Assembly: GCF_000745455.1 (NCBI RefSeq)
Contig: NZ_JQJI01000016.1
Location: 1 to 48,127, forward strand
DNA: 48,127 nucleotides
Origin: Mesoaciditoga lauensis cd-1655R = DSM 25116
GTDB lineage: Bacteria > Thermotogota > Thermotogae > Mesoaciditogales > Mesoaciditogaceae
Direction of reading: 5' to 3'
Shown: piece after piece, positions 35,158 to 42,717 of the stretch
Layout of the letters: every line of letters starts with the position of its first letter
Position numbering within the stretch: the first letter of the stretch is position 1
The notes under the pieces: model-generated
Database searches by the model: none
Told to the model about the DNA's origin: nothing
What the model saw: only the letters and a program-made list of their open reading frames with translations
Position numbers and translations under genes: made by a program

Positions 35158-35543
35158 ATATTTGAGGTATCCGTTTTTGACAAAAGGAGCATCTAATTCT
35201 TAAATAAAGAGGTTTGGAATAACCAGTAATATCAACAACTTTGTGGCATCAAAGGGCGGCTTACCACAATTAAGCTTAACGATTTAGTAAGTAGAGAAAT
35301 TACAAAAAACATGGCACCACTGGACGAGACATACATTATACATTTTAATTCATCGAAGGAGCAGAAGGCGTAACAAAGGCGCATTAAAAGCGCAAAAAGC
35401 TGGAAAACCACCAATGAAGCGCTGCTTTTGCCAAAGAGGACAAAAGTGCTCTTTGATTTGCGTTAATCAAAGCTAACACAAAAATCTTTGTGTTAACTAA
35501 AATTGGAAATAGTTAACGCAAGAAAATATATAAGCTGTTGATT
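35158..35543. other. Intergenic stretch with degraded sequence
   Basis: Nothing recognisable as a gene; all frames are interrupted. TAACACAAA-AATC-TTTGTGTTA (about 35475-35496) is a 9-bp perfect hairpin, possibly a terminator for the upstream operon, though the T-tract is poor. The base composition is AT-rich like the rest of the island. Confidence 0.35.
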
Positions 35544-35567
35544 TATATTATCATATATGATAATATA
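35544..35567. promoter_or_regulatory. 24-bp perfect palindrome, probable operator of the XRE antitoxin
   Basis: TATATTATCATA followed by its exact reverse complement spans 24 bases and includes a TATAAT-like -10 region. It lies 20 bases before the ATG of the broken toxin gene. Antitoxins with XRE domains repress their own operon by binding such palindromes; that this one is bound by the product of the 35808 gene is an inference. Confidence 0.55.
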
Positions 35568-35586
35568 GAATGGTTGGGAGACATCG

Positions 35587-35821
35587 ATGGAGTTATTTTT
35601 GTGGAAGGGATATAAAGTTTACTTTTACGATGAAGACAATGGAACAAATTACGTGGAGGAGTTTCTTGATATATTATGGTGTTGACAAAGAAAACAGAAA
35701 AATCGTTTTTTTAAGCGCTCACTTCAAGAAAGATAGAAAAGGACAGGAAAGAGAACTAAGAACTGTAAGTCAAAGATGGAAAAGGTACAAACAAGGGAGT
35801 GGGAAGAATGAAAAGTTTTGA
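35587..35821 (+). pseudogene. Frameshifted RelE/HigB-like toxin
   Basis: The first frame from ATG 35587 reads MELFLWKGYKVYFYDEDNGT and EEFLD and stops at 35683. A second frame continues YGVDKENRKIVFLSAHFKKD to QRWKRYKQGSGKNEKF. Joined by a one-base shift near 35670 they give a single small basic protein like the Gp49/HigB toxins that normally precede an XRE antitoxin. The match to the family is weak, but order, size and neighbours fit. The toxin should be inactive while the antitoxin gene survives. Confidence 0.5.
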
Positions 35822-36215
35822 AGATGTGAAAAAGCGTCTCATGAAAAACAAAGAATTTGCCGATGCGTATAGAAGAAACAAACCTCTGGCAGATTTTATA
35901 GATGAAATGCTTTCTTTAAGGGCTAAAAAAGGTTGGACACAAAAGGATTTAGCAGATAGACTCGGCATGAAAGTTCCAAACATATCTCGCATAGAAGCTG
36001 GAAAGCAAAACATTACTTTCTCAACTATGCAAAAAATAAGCGAGGCGTTAAATGGAAAGCTCTTAATCACTTTGAGAAAAGAAGACTTTGTAGAGCTTTC
36101 ACCTACTACAAAAAAGATCATGAAAAAGATTGTAAAGGCAGAGAAAAAATCACCCGCGGAGATTTTAGAAGAAGCACTTAAGGCTTACGAATCAGACAAA
36201 TCGTTAACCCATTGA
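35808..36215 (+). CDS. XRE-family antitoxin-like regulator
   Basis: A 135-residue protein from ATG 35808, with AGGGAG 8 bases upstream; the in-frame GTG 35799 is less likely. The helix-turn-helix (about residues 35-92: LSLRAKKGWTQKDLADRLGM, VPNISRIEAGKQNITFSTMQ) is followed by a short ribbon-like C terminus (KKSPAEILEEALKAYESDKS). It is similar in layout to the 34687 product, suggesting duplication. It is probably the antitoxin of the broken upstream toxin and an autorepressor acting at the 35544 palindrome. Confidence 0.75.
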   Translation: MKSFEDVKKRLMKNKEFADAYRRNKPLADFIDEMLSLRAKKGWTQKDLADRLGMKVPNISRIEAGKQNITFSTMQKISEALNGKLLITLRKEDFVELSPTTKKIMKKIVKAEKKSPAEILEEALKAYESDKSLTH

Positions 36216-36358
36216 ATTCTATCCATGAAAATCCACATTTTAAAAGTTGGCAAATAGTTGGCGATTGGTTGGCGAATACATACTGACAAACATATCGGAC
36301 ATTTATCAGACATTTTTCGGACATGGTGTGAAATTCTAAATAAAAAAAGGAGAAAACC

Positions 36359-36666
36359 ATGGCTTTGAACAGGGCAAACGAAACGTTGAAAGAAAACGCG
36401 ACGCCACAAGAGCTTGTAGAACTTTCTTATGTGGATATATTGGCTTCCATTGCGAGCGCTTTCATAAAATACCGTTCTAAATACAATCTGACACAAAAAA
36501 TGCTCGCTGACAAATTGGGAATTTCACAGGTTATGATCTCGAGAATAAAAATGGGGAATGGAATCTATCCATGAAGAAGTTGGTCGAATATGCCAAGAAG
36601 TTGGGTGGATATGTAGATGTTCAAGTTAAACTCCCTGGTGTAGAACTAACAAAATCTACCAGATAA
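36359..36666 (+). pseudogene. Frameshifted XRE regulator
   Basis: The first frame encodes MALNRANETLKENATPQELV to LTQKMLADKLGISQVMISRI, then runs off to a stop at 36574. One base lost near 36550 would restore NGEWNLSMKKLVEYAKKLGG and YVDVQVKLPGVELTKS to the stop at 36666. The intact protein would be about 100 residues with a HigA-like helix-turn-helix. It is the third XRE gene within 2 kb. Confidence 0.65.
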
Positions 36667-36737
36667 TAGCCGCACTGAAAAACACGTGTTGTGATCGTGA
36701 AAAACAAAAAACGCTCTTAATTTAATTTTGATAACAG

Positions 36738-37234
36738 TTGCCAAAACCCAAAGATTTTGGAAAGAAAAGCGTTACTCGAAACCCGATAATAGCCGACTTG
36801 TTACACCGCGCCGGCTACATTGAAAAAATGGGAACTGGACTAATGAGAATGAGAAAGGCAATGAAAGAAGCAGGGCTTGAGGAGCCCCTCTTTGAATACG
36901 ATGGATTTTTCACGGTTACGTTTAAAAGGCCAGTTTTAAAGAGAATAAGCCATGAATGGGAAATAGACGAAATACTCATTCGTGAGGGAGTAAATGAGGG
37001 AGTAAATGAGGGAGTAAAAAAACGACTTGAAAATGAAATTATGTACATCTACGATAAAGGATACATCAAACGGAAGATATGGAAAAAGTTTTCGACATCT
37101 CTACAGCGACGGCAGAAAGAGATTTAAAGCTTCTAAAAAAGATCGATTTCGTGCGCTTTGAAGGTGCCCCAAAAACTGGTAGGTACGTTTTGAGTGAAAA
37201 AGCAAAGGAGATTTTAGAAAAAAATAACACTTAA
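36738..37234 (+). pseudogene. Truncated, frameshifted AlbA_2/HATPase_c_4 ATP-binding regulator
   Basis: The readable part begins LPKPKDFGKKSVTRNPIIAD and LLHRAGYIEKMGTGLMRMRK, the C-terminal ATP-lid region of schlafen/AlbA_2-type regulators. EGVNEGVNEGVKKRLENE is the usual repetitive linker and MEKVFDISTATAERDLKLLK to VLSEKAKEILEKNNT the winged helix in the next frame. A single missing base near 37070 separates the two, and the AlbA_2 domain is gone because a stop lies directly upstream. It matches the type of remnant at 26463. Confidence 0.75.
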
Positions 37235-37295
37235 AACCGAATTTGCCTCGTAAATCAAGAAAGGATACTCAAGAGAGCCACATTCCAAATTGAAA

Positions 37296-37345
37296 AGTCT
37301 GCCCCCGCTTGCGGGGGAAGTGGCAGCAGAGCTGCCGAAGGGGGA
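37296..37345. repeat. Two-hairpin dispersed repeat before the PfkB gene
   Basis: AGTCTGCCCCCGCTTGCGGG, then GGCAGCAGAGCTGCC and GAAGGGGGA form two stable hairpins (CCCCCGC/GCGGGGG and GGCAGC/GCTGCC). It ends 21 bases before the ribosome-binding site of the next gene, so it lies in that gene's leader or promoter region. It is open in frame with the kinase, which produces a false N-terminal extension if the gene is started at 37290. Confidence 0.7.
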
Positions 37346-37376
37346 AAAATCCGCATTTCAAAAATTGGAGGAATTT

Positions 37377-38252
37377 ATGGTCCTTATTGTTGGTGACATA
37401 AACGTTGATTTTCTCGTTAGAATACCCCGTTTCCCGGAATACGATGATGACGTTCAAATAGAATCTTTAAAGCTTGAAGGCGGAGGTTTTGCTTCAAATA
37501 CCGCTTACGCTTTGAAAAAACTCGGCACAGATACGATGCTAGCAGGATGCGTTGGCAACGATCAAAATGGAATTGTCGCTCTTAAACCTTTAAATGAGAT
37601 CGGCGTGGACACATCGAAAGTGGCGGTGAAAGAAGGCAAAACGGGAATTTGCTTCAGCATGATAGATAAGACCGGTGTCAGGCGGCTGATGACTTATCCA
37701 GGTGTGAATTTTTCGTTTGAGTTTTCGGATATTCCACAGAATGTTATCGATAAGGCGAAATGGGTTCATGTTGCCGGTATGAGGTCCGATGTTGCTTTCA
37801 AAATCATTTTAAATTCAAAAAAAGTCAGCTGGGATCCGGGAAAGATTCTTTTGGAATCGGATATCAACATTCCCGAAGAAGTGATTCACAACGTTGATTA
37901 CTTAATTCTCAACAAAGTAGAATGGCAGATCTTTAACGAAAGAGATAAAAAAAGTGTTTCCAAATTCAACGACATCATTGTAAAAAAGGGGAAAGAAGGC
38001 GTTGAGTGTTACAGACATGGGGAAAAGCTTTTTGACATCCCGGCTTTTGAGGCAGAAGCGATCGACTCAACCGGTGCTGGAGATGTTTTTAACGCCGCTT
38101 TTATCCATGCGATGACCACAGAAAGGAGAGATTTCAAATCTTCATTGTTTTTTGCCACGGCGGCCGGAGCTTTTTCGGTCACCAAATTCGGGGCGAGAAG
38201 TGGGGCCCCTTCTGTAGAAGATGTCTTGAAAGTGTTAAAAAACGCTTATTGA
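37377..38252 (+). CDS. PfkB-family carbohydrate/nucleoside kinase
   Basis: A 291-residue ribokinase-fold enzyme. MVLIVGDINVDFLVRIPRFP starts the fold, LEGGGFASNTAYALKKLGTD (about residues 36-55) is the sugar-binding glycine motif and AIDSTGAGDVFNAAFIHAMT (about 226-245) holds the catalytic Asp and anion hole. ATG 37377 is chosen because TTGGAGG lies just before it and the family consensus begins there. The substrate (sugar, sugar phosphate or nucleoside) is not clear. The gene is monocistronic. Confidence 0.85.
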   Translation: MVLIVGDINVDFLVRIPRFPEYDDDVQIESLKLEGGGFASNTAYALKKLGTDTMLAGCVGNDQNGIVALKPLNEIGVDTSKVAVKEGKTGICFSMIDKTGVRRLMTYPGVNFSFEFSDIPQNVIDKAKWVHVAGMRSDVAFKIILNSKKVSWDPGKILLESDINIPEEVIHNVDYLILNKVEWQIFNERDKKSVSKFNDIIVKKGKEGVECYRHGEKLFDIPAFEAEAIDSTGAGDVFNAAFIHAMTTERRDFKSSLFFATAAGAFSVTKFGARSGAPSVEDVLKVLKNAY

Positions 38253-38297
38253 CAGCCAAGCTAACGATCAGAATCTTTTTGTGGAGTCCTATCAACG

Positions 38298-39038
38298 CTA
38301 ACTGAAAAATTTTATCGTGCTTAATACAACCGCTATGAAAAGGACGTATCTTACCCATTTTGCTCCTTTTAAAATGGCAAATCGAGTGCCGAAAACTGCA
38401 CCTGTTATGTTACCTACTGCAAGTGTTAAGCCGGCGATCCAATTAACTTTTCCATTCATCACGAAGATGATCAACGACGCCACCGTGTAAAGAGCAATGA
38501 TTGTAACCTTGGCGGCGTTTGTTTTTATTATGTCCATTCCCTCGGCAAGCACTAACGAAAGTATGAAAAGAAAGCCAACGCCAGCTTGAATGAAGCCACC
38601 GTAAATTCCCACTCCAAAGAAGATGAAATAAGAAAGCCAACGCATATTTTTTGGAAGCCCTATGCCCTTTTCCCACACTTTTGGTTTCCAAACAAGAAAA
38701 ATTGCAAGGAAAATGAAAAAGAAGCCTATGATTCTTTTGAAAAGTTCTTCGTTCATTTGAACCGCGATCAAGCTTCCAACAATCGCTCCCAGTGTTGCAG
38801 GAATTGCCAGAATCAAAGATCTCTTTATCACATTTACTTTCTTCTTTTTAAATTGCTGGGCGGCAACTATGTTTTGCAAAAGAATTGCCACGCGGTTGGT
38901 ACCGTTGGCAACGCCAACGTCCAATCCCAAGACCGCAAGCATTGGAAGGGTTAACATCGAACCTCCACCTGCCAGAACGTTCATAAATCCTGCGATAACA
39001 CCTACGCCGTAAACTGCAAGATACAGAAGATAATGCAT
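38298..39038 (-). CDS. TauE/SafE-family membrane transporter
   Basis: A 246-residue protein with about seven or eight membrane segments arranged as two repeats. Each repeat opens with a Gly-rich motif: AGFMNVLAGGGSMLTLPMLA (about residues 15-34) and GGFIQAGVGFLFILSLVL (about 140-157). The family exports sulfite, sulfoacetate or other small organosulfur anions. ATG 39038 is preferred over 39092 since AGGAG lies 7 bases upstream and the earlier stretch is highly charged. It is divergent from the EamA gene, sharing an 136-base control region. Confidence 0.85.
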   Translation of the reverse strand: MHYLLYLAVYGVGVIAGFMNVLAGGGSMLTLPMLAVLGLDVGVANGTNRVAILLQNIVAAQQFKKKKVNVIKRSLILAIPATLGAIVGSLIAVQMNEELFKRIIGFFFIFLAIFLVWKPKVWEKGIGLPKNMRWLSYFIFFGVGIYGGFIQAGVGFLFILSLVLAEGMDIIKTNAAKVTIIALYTVASLIIFVMNGKVNWIAGLTLAVGNITGAVFGTRFAILKGAKWVRYVLFIAVVLSTIKFFS

Positions 39039-39174
39039 GTGCTTTCTCCTTTTTTTAAAATATTTTTCTGAATGTTCACTAGATTTTACCATTTAGGCAT
39101 TTTTAATGGCAAAATTTTTTTGTTCGTATGGTAAACTTTTTAAAAGATTGCACAAAAATTGAGCGGAGGAAAAG

Positions 39175-40050
39175 ATGAGTCTTAAAGCGAAAAGCACTTT
39201 GATGCTTGTAATACTCGTAACGATATGGGGAGCCACTTTTCCATTTGAAAAAATGGTTCTTTCTCACGTTTCTCCGTTTAGCCTTAATTTTTATCGTTTT
39301 CTCACCGCATCGCTACTTTTGCTTTTCATCTTTTTTCCTACCATAAAAAAGGATTTGAAATTCGTTTGGAAAGATGGAATCATTCTAGGTTCTCTTATGT
39401 CAGCGGGATACATATTGCAAACATGGGGACTATCGTACACAACTTCTGCCAAGAGTGGCTTTATAACGGCTTTCTATATAGTACTTATCCCTTTCTTTTC
39501 CATTCTAATAGAAAAAAGTCGGCTGAAATTTGTAACGATCTTTGCACTTTTAGTGGCAACGCTTGGAATATATCTATCCGAAATGGCAGGCAACGTTTTC
39601 AATCCAAATGTGGGAGATTTTTTAACGCTAGGATGTGCTGTTGCGTTTGCCATTCATGTGGTTTTAACCACCAGTATAACGACGAAGCTAAAAGATAAAC
39701 ATATCGCCCTCACGTTTTTTCAGATGTTTTTTGTGACAATCGCAAATCTTCCCTTTTATGGTTTTACCTTTTCTCAAGATAGATGGCATGCGAGCGATGT
39801 GGCGTTGATAGGTTTCATAGCCATTTTCGCCAGCATTTTGGCTTTGATCATACAGATGAAGTATCAAAAAAACGTTGGAACCATTCCCTCCGCTTTCATA
39901 TATGCTGGTGAGCCCGTTTCGGCTGCCATCTTTTCCTATATGATCTTGCACGAGAACTTTTCTAGATTGCAGCTCATTGGATTTTCGTTGATAGTTTTTT
40001 CCGCCATCTTCACTCACTTGAGATTAACAAAAAAAGAAAGCGAAGTGTAA
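39175..40050 (+). CDS. EamA/DMT-family transporter
   Basis: A 291-residue membrane protein with ten predicted helices in two EamA repeats. LVTIWGATFPFEKMVLSHVS (about residues 14-33) and the second-repeat end FIYAGEPVSAAIFSYMILHE (about 240-259) are diagnostic. Drug/metabolite transporters of this type export amino acids or other small metabolites; the substrate is unknown. GGAGG lies 7 bases before the ATG. The stop codon lies inside the terminator hairpin. Confidence 0.85.
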   Translation: MSLKAKSTLMLVILVTIWGATFPFEKMVLSHVSPFSLNFYRFLTASLLLLFIFFPTIKKDLKFVWKDGIILGSLMSAGYILQTWGLSYTTSAKSGFITAFYIVLIPFFSILIEKSRLKFVTIFALLVATLGIYLSEMAGNVFNPNVGDFLTLGCAVAFAIHVVLTTSITTKLKDKHIALTFFQMFFVTIANLPFYGFTFSQDRWHASDVALIGFIAIFASILALIIQMKYQKNVGTIPSAFIYAGEPVSAAIFSYMILHENFSRLQLIGFSLIVFSAIFTHLRLTKKESEV

Positions 40051-40065
40051 ATTTCACTTCGCTTT
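40037..40065 (+). terminator. Intrinsic terminator of the EamA gene
   Basis: AAAGCGAAGTG and CACTTCGCTTT form an 11-bp stem around a 7-base loop that contains the stop codon, followed by TTGTG. The hairpin is strong and the T-tract short. Confidence 0.7.
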
Positions 40066-40101
40066 TGTGTTTCTAATCCTATTAGATGAGATGGTGTATT
40101 T

Positions 40102-40263
40102 TCAGCCACTTCCACATCTTTCAAACTCTTCCTGTATGGTTCTTTCCAACGCTGATACACTGATCTTTTGATGTTCTCTGAATAAATTGAATGCAGCTTT
40201 TATTATGATTAATCTGGGATACTTGGAAAGAAGGGTTTTCACTGGATCAGATTTGTAAACCAT
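40102..40263 (-). CDS. Small hypothetical protein (53 residues)
   Basis: The product begins MVYKSDPVKTLLSKYPRLII and ends ERTIQEEFERCGSG. It is mostly amphipathic helix with basic N-terminal residues and no recognised family. GAGGTG lies about 10 bases before the ATG, and the coding-like use of Lys, Glu and Leu supports a real gene. It is convergent with the EamA gene and divergent from the tRNA gene, whose promoter lies just upstream of its start. The terminal CGS with a single Cys has no obvious meaning. Confidence 0.5.
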   Translation of the reverse strand: MVYKSDPVKTLLSKYPRLIIIKAAFNLFREHQKISVSALERTIQEEFERCGSG

Positions 40264-40301
40264 TGTTTCCAATCACCTCACTTTTTCCTGCGCATCCCAT
40301 C

Positions 40302-40330
40302 TTGACATAGACGGCTAATTAGTTTATAAT
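40302..40330 (+). promoter_or_regulatory. Consensus promoter of the tRNA gene
   Basis: TTGACA (40302-40307), a 17-base spacer and TATAAT (40325-40330). The mature tRNA begins 12 bases after the -10, so the 5' leader is only a few bases long. Confidence 0.85.
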
Positions 40331-40342
40331 CTACACGTCTTT

Positions 40343-40418
40343 GGGCTCATAGCTCAGTTGGTAGAGCTCCCGGCTCATAACCGGGCGGTCGGTGGTTCGA
40401 GTCCACCTGAGCCCACCA
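40343..40418 (+). tRNA. tRNA-Met (anticodon CAU)
   Basis: A complete 76-base cloverleaf with encoded CCA. The acceptor stem is GGGCTCA/TGAGCCC, the D arm GCTCAGTTGGTAGAGC, the anticodon arm CCCGG-CTCATAA-CCGGG and the T arm GGTGG-TTCGAGT-CCACC. The first pair is G-C, so it is not the initiator, which has an unpaired position 1-72. It is therefore elongator Met, or less likely a lysidine-modified Ile2 tRNA, which cannot be ruled out by sequence alone. Confidence 0.92.
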
Positions 40419-40442
40419 GGGATTATAAAAGAAAAAACGGAG

Positions 40443-40467
40443 GCGGTGGCAATCACCGCTTTTTTTG
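40443..40467 (+). terminator. Intrinsic terminator of the tRNA gene
   Basis: GCGGTG-GCAAT-CACCGC is followed by eight T, 24 bases after the CCA end. Confidence 0.85.
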
Positions 40468-40523
40468 CTACCTTTAATATTACCACTTTTTAACCAAAAT
40501 GTCAAGTTTTTACAATCTTAATA

Positions 40524-40836
40524 AACTCATGTTGTGCGTCGATGTTAAGCAATTAACAAAAGGCTAATAAAAACAGCAAATAAGGCCTTGTTCAATGCGA
40601 AATAAAATTTTCTGTTTTTCTCTTAAATTCTTGAATCACAAAGAAAAATGCAAAAAATACATTTTGTTGTTCCCAAAATAGACGTGATGACATTCAAGGA
40701 GAATGGATTATTTTGTTCAAATCAAATTTACTTAATGAGACTTAATGAGTTTGTCTTTTTTCAGATTTTATGGGCTTTTAGAATGATTCGCTTTGCATCT
40801 CTATTACTTCCTTAATCTTCACGCACAACGTGAGTT
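40524..40836. mobile_element. Element I: terminal repeats without the Y-shaped core
   Basis: AACTCATGTTGTGCGTCGAT (40524) and CTTCACGCACAACGTGAGTT (40817) are inverted relative to each other, with 16 of 20 positions matching. The 270 bases between them are AT-rich, non-coding and contain no sign of the Y-shaped palindrome. TTAATGAGACTTAATGAG is a short tandem repeat inside (about 40731-40749). It fills the space between the tRNA gene and mnmG and ends about 20 bases before the mnmG ribosome-binding site. Confidence 0.6.
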
Positions 40837-40863
40837 AATAAAGAATCATAAAAAGGTGATCTT

Positions 40864-42717
40864 ATGGAAAGATATGATGTTGCTGTTGTAGGAGCTGGCC
40901 ATGCCGGTGTGGAAGCTGCGTTGGCAACAGCACGCCAGGGATTGAAGACGTTGCTGCTTGGAATAAATTTGGACACGCTTGCGTGGACACCGTGCAATCC
41001 AGCTGTTGGTGGACCTGCAAAAGGACAAATCGCGAGAGAAGTCGATGCGTTGGGCGGAGAAATGGCCCGCATTACCGATCGTGCTATGATAAACATCCGC
41101 GTCTTGAATACTTCAAAGGGACCCGCTGTTCAAGCCTTACGCGCTCAAGTGGATAAGTATGAATATTCAATCACGGCTAAAAAAATGGTTTTAGAACAAG
41201 AGAATCTGACTCTTCGCCAAGGAACCGTCACTAAAATTCTGGTTAAAAACGGAAAGATAACCGGCATTGAGACGGCTCTGGGAATAAGATATGAATGTAG
41301 AGCCGTGATTTTAACAACCGGCACTTTTTTGGGCGGAAAGATATTCATAGGCCCCAAGTCCATTCCTGCTGGAAGAATGGGTGAACCTCCTGCTGAGGGT
41401 TTGACGGATAGCTTGAAGGAATTGGGAATAAGGATGTCAAGGTTTAAGACTGGAACTCCTCCACGTGTTTTGAAATCATCCATAGATTTTTCGGTTCTTG
41501 AAAGGCAAGATACGTGGGACGAACCGTTGGCATTTTCCTACAGAGACGAACCAGTTGTTTTGCCAAAAGATTATCCATGCTATATAACTCGCACTAACCC
41601 TAAAACTCACAACATAATAAGGGAGAACTTGAAATTTTCTCCAATGTATGGTGATGTGAAGCTTATACACTCGGTGGGGCCGAGGTATTGTCCTTCGATA
41701 GAAGATAAAGTTGTGAAATTCCCGGATAGGGATTCTCACCAGTTGTTCGTAGAACCAGAAGGGAAAAAAACGCTTGAGTATTACATAAACGGGTTTAGTA
41801 CTTCTCTGCCCTACGATGCTCAAATAGAAATGCTTCACACCCTTAAGGGGTTGGAACACGCCAAGATCGTGAGGCCAGCTTACGCCGTTGAATACGATTT
41901 TGCAGACCCAACGCAGCTTTACCCAACGCTTGAATCCAAAGTGATCGAAAATCTTTATTTTGCCGGGCAAATAAACGGCACGAGCGGTTACGAAGAGGCG
42001 GCAGGCCAAGGAATGGTTGCCGGAATAAACGCAGGGTTAAAATTGCATGGAGAAGAACAAATCGTTTTGAAAAGATACGAAGCTTATATTGGCGTTTTAA
42101 TAGACGATATAACTTCAAAAGGCGTGGATGAACCATATAGAATGCTCACATCGCGTGCCGAATACAGGCTCTTGTTGAGAGACGATAACGCACATTTAAG
42201 GTTAGCGAAGTACGGTTATCGCGTTGGCACGGTAAGTAAAGAATTCTACGAAAGAGTTTTGAGACTGGAAAAGAACGTTAAAGATTCCATAGAACGTCTT
42301 GAAAAAATTCATTTGAAAGTGCCAGAAAAATTAAGAGAAAAATTGAAAACCGACAAACATGTTTCGCTTCTTTCGTTATTGCGCGCGCCTCGCATAACGT
42401 ATAATGATATAAAGGAATACGATCCGGAACCGTTGGATGATGTCGAGGTTGTGAAAGAGTTGGAAATAGAGGCGAAATATGGAGGATATATCCAAAAAGA
42501 ATTGGAAAGCGTTAGAAAACTCCAAAGGCTTGAAAAGGTAAAGATACCGGAAAAATTTGATTATTCAACAGTGCTGGGGCTTTCCACCGAATCGATGCAA
42601 AAGTTGATGAAATACAGGCCAAGAAACCTTGGTGAGGCTTCAAAGATTCAAGGAGTTACGCCAACGGATATTTTACTTTTGGATACGCATTTAAAAGGAG
42701 GAATCAAAAACGTCTAA
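40864..42717 (+). CDS. mnmG: tRNA uridine-5-carboxymethylaminomethyl modification enzyme MnmG (GidA)
   Basis: A 617-residue FAD enzyme that, with MnmE, modifies U34 of several tRNAs. The FAD-binding motif [16 protein letters not shown] lies at about residues 6-21, [20 protein letters not shown] (about 44-63) is the family signature with a conserved Cys, [18 protein letters not shown] (about 270-287) includes the second catalytic Cys, and [20 protein letters not shown] (about 367-386) is the last FAD contact. The C-terminal helical domain (about 550-617) binds MnmE and tRNA. AAAGGTGAT precedes the ATG. It is the first gene of a three-gene operon. Confidence 0.95.
   Translation: MERYDVAVVGAGHAGVEAALATARQGLKTLLLGINLDTLAWTPCNPAVGGPAKGQIAREVDALGGEMARITDRAMINIRVLNTSKGPAVQALRAQVDKYEYSITAKKMVLEQENLTLRQGTVTKILVKNGKITGIETALGIRYECRAVILTTGTFLGGKIFIGPKSIPAGRMGEPPAEGLTDSLKELGIRMSRFKTGTPPRVLKSSIDFSVLERQDTWDEPLAFSYRDEPVVLPKDYPCYITRTNPKTHNIIRENLKFSPMYGDVKLIHSVGPRYCPSIEDKVVKFPDRDSHQLFVEPEGKKTLEYYINGFSTSLPYDAQIEMLHTLKGLEHAKIVRPAYAVEYDFADPTQLYPTLESKVIENLYFAGQINGTSGYEEAAGQGMVAGINAGLKLHGEEQIVLKRYEAYIGVLIDDITSKGVDEPYRMLTSRAEYRLLLRDDNAHLRLAKYGYRVGTVSKEFYERVLRLEKNVKDSIERLEKIHLKVPEKLREKLKTDKHVSLLSLLRAPRITYNDIKEYDPEPLDDVEVVKELEIEAKYGGYIQKELESVRKLQRLEKVKIPEKFDYSTVLGLSTESMQKLMKYRPRNLGEASKIQGVTPTDILLLDTHLKGGIKNV

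Noticed and set aside
35232-35414. A minus-strand ORF in the gap after the hsdR-linked regulator
   Set aside because: A hydrophobic, Cys/Ser-rich chance frame without a start signal or family match.
36975-37020. GTAAATGAGGGA repeats as a minisatellite or regulatory array
   Set aside because: They encode the usual EGVNEGVNEGV linker of AlbA_2-type regulators, here within a pseudogene.
37290-37376. An N-terminal extension of the PfkB kinase from 37290
   Set aside because: This part is the translated two-hairpin repeat. The family starts at ATG 37377, which has its own TTGGAGG.
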